From Hemicentrotus pulcherrimus (taxonomy: Eukaryota > Echinodermata > Echinoidea > Camarodonta > Strongylocentrotidae): a DNA stretch of 39,550 bases. Both the position numbers and the translations under genes were made by a program. The stretch lies in contig BEXV01000491.1 of NCBI GenBank assembly GCA_003118195.1, positions 1 to 39,550 of the forward strand. The letters are read 5' to 3'. Below the pieces are notes generated by a model that saw nothing but the letters and a program-made list of their open reading frames with translations, did no database searches and had not been told where the DNA came from. Shown one piece after another: positions 30,690 to 39,550 of this stretch; position 1 is the stretch's first letter; each line of letters opens with the position of its first letter.

Positions 30690-31125
30690 AACTTCTTTTT
30701 CCAATTCTTTTCCCTCTCTCTTCCTACCATCTTTTTCCATACTGTCTTAATTTCTTCCTCTTACTTCAGCACATCTCTTTATCCTTTCCTGTCTATATCT
30801 TGCTCTCTATCTCTCTCTCTCTCTCTCTTCTTTCTCACTCTGTTTCTTCCCACACTCTTTGTTTTCTCGCCCCCCCCCCACTTTTGTCTGTCTCTGTCTC
30901 TTTCTTTCTTTCTTTATTCAATCTCTTTCTTCTTTCTCATTATCTCTCTTCCCACTGTCTGCTCCACCCAACCCCCTGTCTGTTTCTGTCTCTGTCCTTT
31001 TTGTATTCTCTCTCACTCTGTCCTCTCTAAGGCTACCCTTCTACCTCATTCTCCCCCTTACTCTCTGTCTCTCTCTCTCTCTGTCTCTCTCTCCCTCCAT
31101 TCTGTAACTCACACTCTCTCTTTCA
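30690..31125. repeat. Pyrimidine-rich simple-sequence block
   Basis: About 430 bases of TTTCTC, CTCT and TCTG repeats, with a C9 run near 30870. The 246-codon plus-strand frame spanning it owes its length to the lack of purines and is not a gene. Confidence 0.88.
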
Positions 31126-31513
31126 TTCTCTCGACCAAACACGATCCAGACACACACGTGCTGACAACCAACCAAGTAGTGTATGCACATGTGCTTGCGT
31201 TAATGCCATACAGGGCGATGCAACAGCTTTTAATTTACATACATATACGTGGGATCTTGGGTAGCAGTGGCGGCAGCCAGGCAAGGCTTACGGCAGACAC
31301 AATGAAAGAGGACACTTCACATAGTGATTATTCCATTGTTCACCCAGAAGGGATCGAGGGGGAGAAAAGGTGTTAGGGCAATTTGCAGGAGAAAGGTGTT
31401 TAAACTGTTGCACATGTGCAAACATATCTATTTCATATGAGCTGATGAGTAAAAATGAGGCCTGGCTGGAATGCTCCCCAGGGAGTGGAGAATGTGCATA
31501 CATTGTGTGCAGT

Positions 31514-31614
31514 TAAGCCTGAGTCCGATGACCGGGGTAATAAATCTGTAGAGCACTTAGACACATCATTGCTGTATTAACTGCTATATAAAAGCCGATT
31601 ATTATCATTATTAG
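31514..31614 (+). repeat. Interspersed retroposon-like tail ending GCTATATAAA
   Basis: GTAGAGCACTTAGACACATC followed by ATTGCTGTATTAACTGCTAT, ATAAAAGCCGATTATTATC and an ATT-rich end. Modules of this form (a GTAGAGCGCTTAG-type block, then GCGCTATATAAA and ATTATTATT) are common 3' ends of SINE/LINE-like repeats in marine invertebrate genomes. That is general knowledge recalled without a database check. The 5' part is not recognisable. Confidence 0.5.
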
Positions 31615-31784
31615 TGTATGTATGCATGTATAGAACAAAGTTTGAAAAATACAAAGTAAAGAAATGTTGGGTCTGTATTGTAGAGAAATTATACAAAGTT
31701 TGTATTTTAAGTAATTAGTTGTGAAACATCATTCATTGAATCAGATAAATGCCTAGATTTAATGTCTGTGACACTGGAATAGAA

Positions 31785-31990
31785 TAAAGATAGAGAAAGA
31801 GAGAGGGGGAAGTTTACAGAAAGAGAGATGGTAAAAGAAAATATCCTTATAATGGGGGAAAGATTGTAAGATTCATTCCCCCATTGCAGAGAGAAAATGA
31901 GAGAGAGAGAGAGATGTGGAGAGAGATGTGAGGAGAGAGATGTGGAGAGAGAGAGAATGGGAGAAAACAAGAGAGGGAGAGGGAAGAAAA
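31785..31990. repeat. GA-rich tract with GAGAGAGATGTG units
   Basis: GA runs with three near-identical copies of GAGAGATGTGGAG or GAGAGATGTGAGGAG between 31905 and 31950, a small nested repeat. Confidence 0.85.
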
Positions 31991-32015
31991 GAGAGAATTA
32001 ACTTAAGTGAGAAAT

Positions 32016-32582
32016 ATCCTCATATTTCTTATTCCTGATTTTCCCCGGAAATACACGAACTGTAAAGGTCACATGAATGTCATAATGCGTTTTAGCCTAG
32101 AGGGTCTGGATGAGAGAGAATGGGAGAGATAGAGAGACAGAGGGAGAGATAGAGAGAAAGAGGGAGAGAGAGGGAGGGAGAGAGAGAGAGAGGGAGAGAG
32201 AGAGAGGGGGAGCGCGAGGAGAGAGAGGGGGAAAGAGAGGGGAAGACAGTAAGATTGATAGAAAGATTGTGATTAAAGTATGAAGACAGAGAGAACATGA
32301 TGGTGGTGAGAAAGAGGGAGTGAAGGATATTGGGGGAGACTGGGAGAGACAGGAGGAGAGACAGGAGGAGAGATTGAGAGAAGATTGTGATTGACAACGA
32401 GAATAAGAAGGAAAGATAGAAAGAAAAAGAAAAAGAAGGGGAAGGAGAGAGATTTAGTAAAAGATGAGAAAGACAGACGGCCCCGTATTTCTTATTCCTT
32501 TTATATATTTTTTCCCGGAATGCACGTACTGTAAAGGTCATATATGAATGTAATAATGGCTTTGGTCTATAGAGCCTGCATG
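32016..32582. repeat. Direct duplication (~470-base spacing) around a GA tract
   Basis: TTTCTTATTCCTGATTTTCC with CCGGAAATACACGAACTGTA and AAGGTCACATGAATGT at 32020-32084 is repeated at 32488-32552 (TTTCTTATTCC, CCCGGAATGCACGTACTGTA, AAGGTCATATATGAATGT). Both are followed by a GTTTTAGCCTAGAG- or CTTTGGTCTATAGAG-type block. Between them lie about 330 bases of GA-rich simple sequence (32110-32440). Confidence 0.75.
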
Positions 32583-32589
32583 TCCTAGT

Positions 32590-34145
32590 TTTATTCTCTT
32601 TCTCAATGGTGAAGCCGAGCTACATCGATCAGTCGAGCATTAATCACCATAGTCTCTTTCAAAGAAATGGAAATGCTGAAATTTATTTCTTCTTCCAACT
32701 TAAAGGTGTCATCCATTATCTTTTTGGGAGAGTAAACAGATCAGCACACACAGAGAATTAGTGTAGAAAGTTTCAATTCTCAGATTGGATGTGATTGGTG
32801 TTGTAATTAACCATTTCATTGTTTCACCCACAAATTTACCATCTTGTCTGTTGAGAGCCAGAAAGGCATTAAATTACTAACAGTTTAACGAATATACGAC
32901 ATCCTATAAAAAAGAACTTAAAGAGAAGGTTAAGGTCTGAGAAGAGGTGAAAAATAATTTGTGAGCGTTATCATTCTTAATATGCAAGTGTGGAAGAACA
33001 TCAGATAAGACATGTTCCCTGAAAAGCATGGCTCTTCAAATGCCTTCATATTCTAAATATGTCATGTAACATCGTAAAACTCGGGGGTAGGCTTTTAACG
33101 CCACATGTTCATGTAGTCCCATATACATCTTTCTATGTATAGTGTTTGTAAATTTACCAAATCGGCCAAATTTCTTTTCATTTTGATGATTCCAGAACCT
33201 TGCAATACACACAAATTCTTATATGCTAGATGATCAACCTTTCTGCTCGATTCCACACCGTTTCTTTCACTATGCAATCGCATGACCAGAACTCAACTTC
33301 ATCTTTAAGATTTTAATGACTGTTTTACTAATCCTAGTTTTAGTTGAACCCATATGAAATTACTTTCTAACATTTTTGTGTAAAAATAAAGGTGTTTGAA
33401 ATCTACATACAAACTGGCGGGAAAGAAATGATTCATGTGAAACTAATACCAATTACATGTTCAGACATCAAATACTTGCCTCTTTGTTACAATTGCTTTT
33501 GGGATTAAAAATTCATTAAAAAAACTTATATAGGGGAAAATGCCAAAACTCCCTATGCATGCTTCTTTCTATTAAATACAAAGTATTCCCATTTCCCTGC
33601 GTCAGTTCTCATTTGTCTTCTTTATTCAGAAGACATTTTAGTTGGATTTTTTCATCATAGCTTCAAGAATGTTGAATGGTACCTTTAATTAACACTTGTT
33701 ATACAGTCTCAGTCACCCTCTCACCATCATGTTTTTATAATGAGATGTCAACGTGCTTGGAATACTAACAAATCAACTTGAAGAGTGATTTTGTACCGTT
33801 ACATGACATAACTGGGCAAACAGTATACTGTGTTCAGACGTTGGTATTGCAATGCATCCTATCAATGTTTCAAGTTACGTTTCAACCTCACTTTTTGCTT
33901 CTGACCATAGAATTGGGTGAATATCAGACTAAAACCAGGATTAAAACTGAGTAAAGGGTAATCTGTAACCAAAATTGTTAATCATTCACAAATTAGAAAA
34001 TTGTTTGTAAGATGACGGGCTTGACAAAGTCAATCAAACACATATTCCTTACAAATTGCTCCATTTAAAAAATGGCTTTGTGACCATCTATCTAAGCAAA
34101 AGCAACAGTCATAAATATAATGCCTGATAAAAGTATAGATTTTGT
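32590..34145. other. No gene seen; one dispersed repeat copy
   Basis: AT-rich unique DNA interrupted by the inverted repeat copy at 32950-33075. A GAGAGCCAGAAAGGCATTAA motif lies at 32852. Confidence 0.5.
32950..33075 (-). repeat. Inverted third copy of the 27250/27865 fragment
   Basis: On the minus strand it reads GTTACATGACATATTTAGAA, then GGCATTTGAAGAGCCATG and TTTTCAGGGAACATG. This follows the order of the copy at 27841-27915. It shows that the fragment is an interspersed family and not only a local duplication. Confidence 0.65.
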
Positions 34146-34149
34146 TTAT

Positions 34150-35540
34150 GTTTCCATAGTTAACAGTTCCATCACACATTAAATTTAAATTGCTCTGTGA
34201 AACATTGGAATATGACCGTTAGCTGCAATCTACTCACATTTACCTAAGACAGTCTCTATCAAATGTGTTCTAAATATAAATAGTTTCAAATCACTTTGTT
34301 AAAATTAGAATGTCACTATGCAAATACAGCCTCCTTTTCATAAACAATTCAATGCCCTCTTTCCATACCCCTCTGAGATCACCCATCTTAATATTGTGTC
34401 AACATGCTTCATATCGTCACATTGTAAGTATAAATTTAAGCATGTGAACATGACCCTGTTTTCCCATGCAGTTCAATGATTTATGTTCTCATCTTCATTA
34501 GATAGCTTCTGTGCGATTCAGTCTGAATACTACTTAGGTCTCATGACTAACCAAAATTGCATTTTATAAATCACTTCAGGGAACGTTCAACTGTAACTGC
34601 CTGAACAGATCACTTTTGCCATCAAGTTAATCACACTATATTGAAATGTCCTTTTGATAACCCCTGTGCAATGCAGTCTGAATATCTCGAACACCCATCT
34701 AAAACACACAGTAAAACGCTTGATCAAACGTCAAACTCTAACTGTGTGGACACAGTTTCCATAAACAGTTCAATGGACTCTATTCATGTCTCCTTTAGAT
34801 AGCTGCTGTGAGATGCCTTTGGAATATCTAGATCAATCACGTGTAATAGTTTCAACATGCTATGAATCGCTTTGTTATCCATTGGAATGAGACGATGTGA
34901 ACGCACCATACATTCCCTGTGCAGTTCAATAAACTCTGTTCACATCTCAGTTAGATAGCCTCTGTGCAATATCAGTCTCTATCACTAGATCATCCACCTG
35001 TTATAGTTTACAACTATTTGTAACTGGCCATAATTCCTTGCTTGATTGTGTGAACACAACTCTATTTACCCCACATGTCTATTGCACTCTGTTCACATTA
35101 GCTTAAGATAGATTCTGTGTAAAGAAGCCAGAATATCTCAGCCAGATATACAAACAATTTTTTTCTATGCAGTCAAGCACACTCTGTTAACATCTGCCTA
35201 AGATAGCTTGTTTCAAAAAATTGTTACTACCTTAATAATCATCCACTTTGAATAATGTCAAGAAACTAAAAATTACTATGACAAACATCAAAGTACTTCT
35301 GTGAATGTTACCTAGTTTTTTTGTCAACACAGTTAATTGCCTTATATGTTTACATCTCCCTTAGATAGCCTGTGCGCAATGCAATCTGATACTCTTTAGA
35401 TCACTTAAGTAAACGTATTACTATGACCGTCTGAACGCGACCCAGTTTCTGACATTCAGTTTGTTGCACTCTGTTTATATCTCCTAGATATCCTCATTAA
35501 AATGCAGTCTGAATATTTGGATCACTCTTCATTTATTCAT
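34150..35540. repeat. Old tandem array, ~150-base unit, eight or nine copies
   Basis: A sequence of blocks repeats: CAGTTCAATG, ACTCTGTTCACATCTC, TTAGATAGCCTCTGTG, AATGCAGTCTGAATAT, then CTAGATCA. The TAGATAGC-type block falls near 34499, 34657, 34799, 34953, 35104, 35201, 35364 and 35487, spacing about 150 bases with two shortened units. Divergence is high, so the array is old. No coding potential. Confidence 0.75.
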
Positions 35541-35989
35541 TACGTGATCAAGTCCTACTTACACAAAAATTAAGGAATTGCTTTTCAAGGATTTCAACAC
35601 ATACTAATGGCACAACCTCATTGGGAGGAGCTATATATATATATAAAAGGTCTAAGAACAAGAGGGGAGTGACCACTATAAGATATATAAGTTGAGGCCT
35701 TATGATAGCGCAAAGCAATCCACATTGACCCATATAATTATAATTGTATTCATTGTACTTTTTAGCATTCATGTGATTTTCAAGTTTTGATCGTAACAAC
35801 AAATTCACTAACGATTCACAATTCAGAATGCCTTTCACCCAATTTCCATGAAATCACAATTGTTTCAATTGACAATATGTAAAACTGCACACTGGAGGCT
35901 TTTTAATAGTATTGATAACTTCAGAAGAATGAATACATTTTTAATGGTTTGATTGAATGTGCAAATTAGGTTGAATAAAAACAGCCCTA

Positions 35990-36310
35990 TTTTTCTTTCA
36001 TTTTGTACAAGATTTAACACCCATCTGGCTCTCAGCAAATAATACACACCCATTGGTACCTAAAGGACTTTAACTTCTATCATTTTAGATGGAGCTAACA
36101 CCCTTTTGGCTACCAGCAAACAATACATAACCTTCATTGAGAGCGGAAGGTCATAAGTTCTCACACTGCGCATAGAGCTAACACCCTTATGGCATTCAGC
36201 AAACAACACATATCAAACGTTGAGAGCTAAAGAGCATTAACTCCTACCATTTTTCATTTTGCATAAGAGTTAACAGCCTTCTGTCACCCGGCAGTAATAC
36301 ATAATACCAG
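35990..36310. repeat. Tandem array of hairpin-forming ~85-base units
   Basis: GAGCTAACACCCTTNTGGC followed by CAGCAAACAATACA recurs near 36012, 36092, 36174 and 36266. Between repeats lie partial inverted partners such as GAGAGCTAAAGAGCATTAAC and GAGAGCGGAAGGTCATAAG. Each unit can therefore fold on itself. The same short motif is found singly throughout the window. Confidence 0.75.
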
Positions 36311-36702
36311 TAAAGTCCAATGTGCAATTTTGATATCTTTAGTGACAGCAGAAAACACTGCAGGAATACCTTTGAGGTAGGGATCCAAAGTCCTCTTACT
36401 GCCCTCTATGATAGGATTTGTACAGTTGGTATGGATATTCATGGATGTTCATGATAATATTTTCTCGGGTAAGGTCATGCTTGCTTTACAATCCATTCCT
36501 TTTTTTTTGCAATGCAATGTTGCCTTTTTCCAATATAAGTGTCCACTTCCACATTTGTATATATTGTGTGCTCCACTAATTTCTTATGTTACATGTGTTA
36601 GAAATGTCTTAGTTACTTCAGTGAAACATACGATCATCTGAGCATCAGCAAAGTAATTTGATTGTCCTATTTGGGACGCTCTTGCACAGGAACTACTAGT
36701 GT

Positions 36703-36832
36703 GACGACGGCCCTGTTTGATAAAGAGTTAGGATTGATCTCTTAAGTGCATAGCTGCCTTTGATATAAAGCGCAAATAATTTACAAATAATGTCAACTCT
36801 TTATAAGACTGAGCCCAGCTGCAAAATTATCT
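36703..36832. repeat. Short inverted-repeat element with ATAAAGAGTT arms
   Basis: GGCCCTGTTTGATAAAGAGTT at 36710-36730 pairs imperfectly with AACTCTTTATAAGACTGAG at 36797-36815. The loop of about 65 bases includes TGATATAAAGCGCAAATAAT. It is likely a small MITE. No coding frame. Confidence 0.5.
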
Positions 36833-36834
36833 GT

Positions 36835-37500
36835 TGATACCTGAAGTGGCTATTGTTCATCATATACCCCCCAAATGTAAATTAAATTTATTCTTCACCA
36901 ATGTCTCATGTCTCCCGTCTGCCGGAGGGTGTTAAATCATATGTTATACAACAGACTTAACAGCCTTAAGGCTCTTAGCAGACAATATTGCTTCTAGCAG
37001 TAGTTTACCAAAAATGTACTAGTCCAATCCCTGAAGAAGAAAAAATCTGACTTCTGCAAATCCTGCTCTTCAATTCCAAAAGTGAAGTCCTTTAACCCTC
37101 TCCATCCTACGTGGTTTTCAAAATAGTGTGATCATCACATACAGTGCCATTTAAATTTTCTGGAGGCTTAATACATTCAAGCCTGATTGACTGTCATTTG
37201 ACCTGTATTTTCTGATGATGGAAGAAAGAAAAGGAGTCACAACAGAGGATCTAATGATATCCCATAGAAGTCAAGGGCAAAGAGAAATAAGAGGTAGATC
37301 AAATGATGAGGACTGGGAAGGTGAATGGTAGTGCTATCATCTCTTTGGAGGTGAGCTTAAGTAGAAATTGATGAGGAAGGTGGAATTGATGGAAAAGAGG
37401 AAGTGCAGAGCTGGATGGTAGAACAGAGAAGAATCAGGAGAGAGAAAAAGATTCAGGAAATATGGTATAAAAGAAGTGAGACGAGGATGATGGTAAGAGA
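36835..37500. other. No gene seen
   Basis: 36950-36990 carries one CTTAACAGCCTTAAGGCTC motif copy. 37210-37500 is purine-rich (GAAG, GGAAG) but not a clean microsatellite. Confidence 0.5.
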
Positions 37501-37504
37501 TAAA

Positions 37505-37634
37505 GCTTAACTTCTTCTCCTTCTTCTTCTCCTTCTTCTTCTCCTTCTTCTTTCCCCTCCTCCTCCTTATGCTTTTCTCTCCCCCCTCTCTCTCTCTCTA
37601 TTCCTGCCTCTCTCCCCTTTCTCTGTCTCTCTCT

Positions 37635-37676
<42 letters not shown>

Positions 37677-37705
37677 CTCTCACTCACCCTCTCTCTCTCT
37701 TCCTT
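37505..37705. repeat. 12-base CTTCTTCTCCTT tandem repeat and (CT)n
   Basis: CTTCTTCTCCTT repeats about 3.5 times at 37511-37552, followed by C/T-rich DNA and a long CT run at 37637-37672. Confidence 0.9.
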
Positions 37706-38584
37706 TTCATACAGGTCGGGTGGAATCATCTGCAAAAAACCAAATAGTTCACAACAAAGCTCAAGAATATTCAATGAAAGCAAAAGACACCCTTGACGAA
37801 AGGTGAAACTGTCACAGGAACAAGAGCGAGAAGGGCATTAAGTACGATATCTTCTGTTTTGAGCTAGAAGGGCGTCATCTCATATTCTTTTACACAGAAG
37901 TAGCCCCTTCTGGCTCTGTATAAAGGAAATTCATGTTCATTACTACAAATAAATGATATCTTACAAAACAAATTTGAGAGACAATGGAAGATAACTCTAC
38001 AGTGAGCTCAGAACCATGAGGACATCCAGCTGGGCAAGTTGATCAATAGAACAAGTAGTCCCATATGTGCATTCGTGTGTGGGTGCTCTTCAATGTAAGC
38101 AATACTGGGGTTCAAGATTACTGTTAAGAGGCTGAGAGAGAAAGAGAGCGCTAGAACTGAAGAGGCACAGGGAAAGAGAGGGATAGATCGAAGATGTGGA
38201 CAGATAGAAAAAGAGGATGGATCGTAAAAGAGGGGGAGAAAAATCAGGATTTCGTATCAAACGAAAGGGCTGACAATGAACTTTTCAAATCCATTCTTTG
38301 CATATCAGCTTTCAGTTCACTGTTCTCAGACGGCAAGCCTAATTAGAGTTGGTGGGCGATCCTATCTACCCATGCGCCGGCCTTTTCTAGCTAACCCGTG
38401 GCTCACCGACGCAGCAATAGATATGGGTGATTAAACTCTGGCTATGATTGTGTGATAAGTAGTCAAGCGAGGGCAGAAGACAATGTCGGTCACGAAGCTG
38501 CAGGTAATGATAATATACGAGGATCTAATACAGGGATGTTTCACAAACTTATCATTGACATCATGGGTACCTTTTAGCTCATAA

Positions 38585-38670
38585 TTATATTTTCTTTTAA
38601 AAGCTAGAAGGGCACTAATTCCAAGCTAAATAAGAAACATGTGTAGGTTAACACCCTTCTGGCTCAGAGC
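38585..38670. repeat. Inverted pair of the AGCTAGAAGGGCNNTAAT motif
   Basis: AAGCTAGAAGGGCACTAATTC near 38602 faces TTAACACCCTTCTGGCTCAG near 38648. A similar set lies at 37826-37920 (AGAAGGGCATTAAG, GAGCTAGAAGGGCGTC, CCCCTTCTGGCTC). These are short copies of the motif arrayed at 35990-36310. Confidence 0.6.
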
Positions 38671-38679
38671 CCATTGGCA

Positions 38680-39550
38680 CAGTCAAAACATCATTTTGGA
38701 CTGCCATTTACAAACCCATAAAACAATTAGTGTTTGCTCATTCGGATTTTGGGGACAAATAGTGCACAAACGCACCTTGGCATTGCTCTGAATGGGATAG
38801 CAGGGTAGCGAGGAGAGTAACATGACGCAAAACTGTAATGATTATAATATAACAATCATTTTTAATAGATTGTGGCCGTAGTTTTCCTGGGCGTATAGTA
38901 CTCAAAGTTCTAATTAAAATGGGGCTGTTTGAGGAGCACGGCCAAAAATGACAGTTTTAACGCAGACTTTTAGGTCTATAGAATCTTTTTAATCTCAGCT
39001 AGTTCAAATCTCTCGTCTTGTCAGACAAAGCGAGTGGTTAACACGAATGGGTAATGACATTTAAAAGCCGTTTAATCGACCACCATGCGGCATCAATAAT
39101 TAAAAGCTGCCAGTATGTGGCCTCCGTTTGTACGTGGAAGGGAGAGGGAAATCGATAAAAACTGAAGTTTGGTTAATCAGAGAAAATTTAATAATTCATC
39201 AAAAGCTTGATGCCATGCTCCGTCACGTGCAGTTAACAGATGAAGCACTCTGAAAAAAATGGTAGAATATGGTGTCATTTCTTCAATAATGTGGGTTTTG
39301 TTATAAACCCTGGATTTTATTCCCATACCAAATGTTAAACAATGGTCATATTATGCAGAGAACGATTTCTCAGGGGGTGCATATATAAAAGTTGCTTCAA
39401 TGGAACAGTGTATGGTTTTTACTTCTGATAACGAAAATTTGTGCACACAAAATCATGTGGCAGGATTTACAAGAATAACTTTATATAAAAGAAATTGATA
39501 TAACACTCAATGAGGTTTAAGACAAACCTGAATATGCCATCTGCTTTATC
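38680..39550. other. Unique DNA, possible non-coding regulatory segment
   Basis: 38990-39240 is non-repetitive and has clustered TAAT-core words, ATCGATAAA, CATCAAAAGCTTGATG and TCACGTG. No exon is visible. The regulatory reading is inference only. Confidence 0.3.

Noticed and set aside
30636..31376. 246-codon plus-strand ORF, the longest without N
   Set aside because: It lies in a TC-rich tract that lacks purine-containing stops. The product is Ser/Leu/Phe low complexity in all frames.
32092..32541. 149-codon minus-strand ORF with Ser-Leu repeats
   Set aside because: Translation of a GA/TC tract between duplicated blocks.
36000..36310. Regularly spaced short repeats that might suggest a CRISPR array
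   Set aside because: Repeats are diverged, the intervening sequences are related and not unique spacers, and the DNA is animal.

Overview
The window is animal nuclear DNA, not a bacterial or phage region. It is AT-rich. It has no long open frame outside low-complexity tracts, many diverged interspersed and tandem repeats, long strand-asymmetric GA/TC microsatellites, tRNA-derived SINE copies, short inverted-repeat (MITE-like) elements and an 850-base assembly gap. The repeat mix most resembles a sea urchin or other marine deuterostome. It includes the TTAA-flanked foldback starting AGGGAAAGTCCACC, a CAGTGATACCTG element flanked by TA, tRNA-Thr-like SINEs, and a module ending in GCTATATAAA. 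The species assignment is inference, roughly 60 percent.

Gene content is sparse. The best-supported coding piece is one 93-base internal exon on the minus strand (17516-17608). It has a good acceptor and donor, one open frame, and whole codons at both ends. It encodes a hydrophilic Ser/Asp-rich segment. On the same strand, 8.4 kb upstream, 26045-26283 could be a 5' exon of the same gene. The first ATG after an in-frame stop opens a strongly hydrophobic signal-peptide-like N-terminus and runs in phase 0 to a GT donor. If both are real and adjacent, the window holds the 5' end and two large introns of a minus-strand gene for a secreted or membrane protein. I cannot name the gene. The TC-rich strand makes open, hydrophobic frames likely by chance, so the second exon is tentative.

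Layout: 1-1.4 kb unremarkable plus a CT microsatellite; 1.44-1.72 kb an isolated CpG-rich segment with overlapping open frames; 2.1-5.0 kb four inverted-repeat elements, one a nearly perfect 224-base palindrome; 5.5-8.3 kb pyrimidine-rich DNA with a degenerate array carrying an X-box-like CACCATGGTAAC core; 9.4-12.0 kb a SINE and two complex inverted-repeat elements; 12.3-13.75 kb GA tracts and the gap; 14.5-15.0 kb a GTCCACACAC repeat; 16.9-17.4 kb a SINE next to a Tigger/pogo-type MITE; 17.5 kb the exon; 18-22 kb mostly unique DNA; 23.5-24.2 kb a ~75-base minisatellite; 25.7-26.6 kb a minisatellite fused to the candidate first exon; 27-29 kb duplicated fragments; 30.4-32.6 kb GA/TC tracts; 34.1-35.5 kb a ~150-base degenerate array; 36.0-36.3 kb a tandem hairpin array; 37.5-39.55 kb TC tracts, short dispersed motifs and unique sequence.

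The most interesting points are the minisatellite that repeatedly copies a 5' splice junction beside the candidate exon, the long perfect palindrome, the ~635-base element with seven copies of its own terminal motif, and short motifs dispersed across the whole window. I saw no CRISPR array, operon, phage, toxin system or intact transposase gene.
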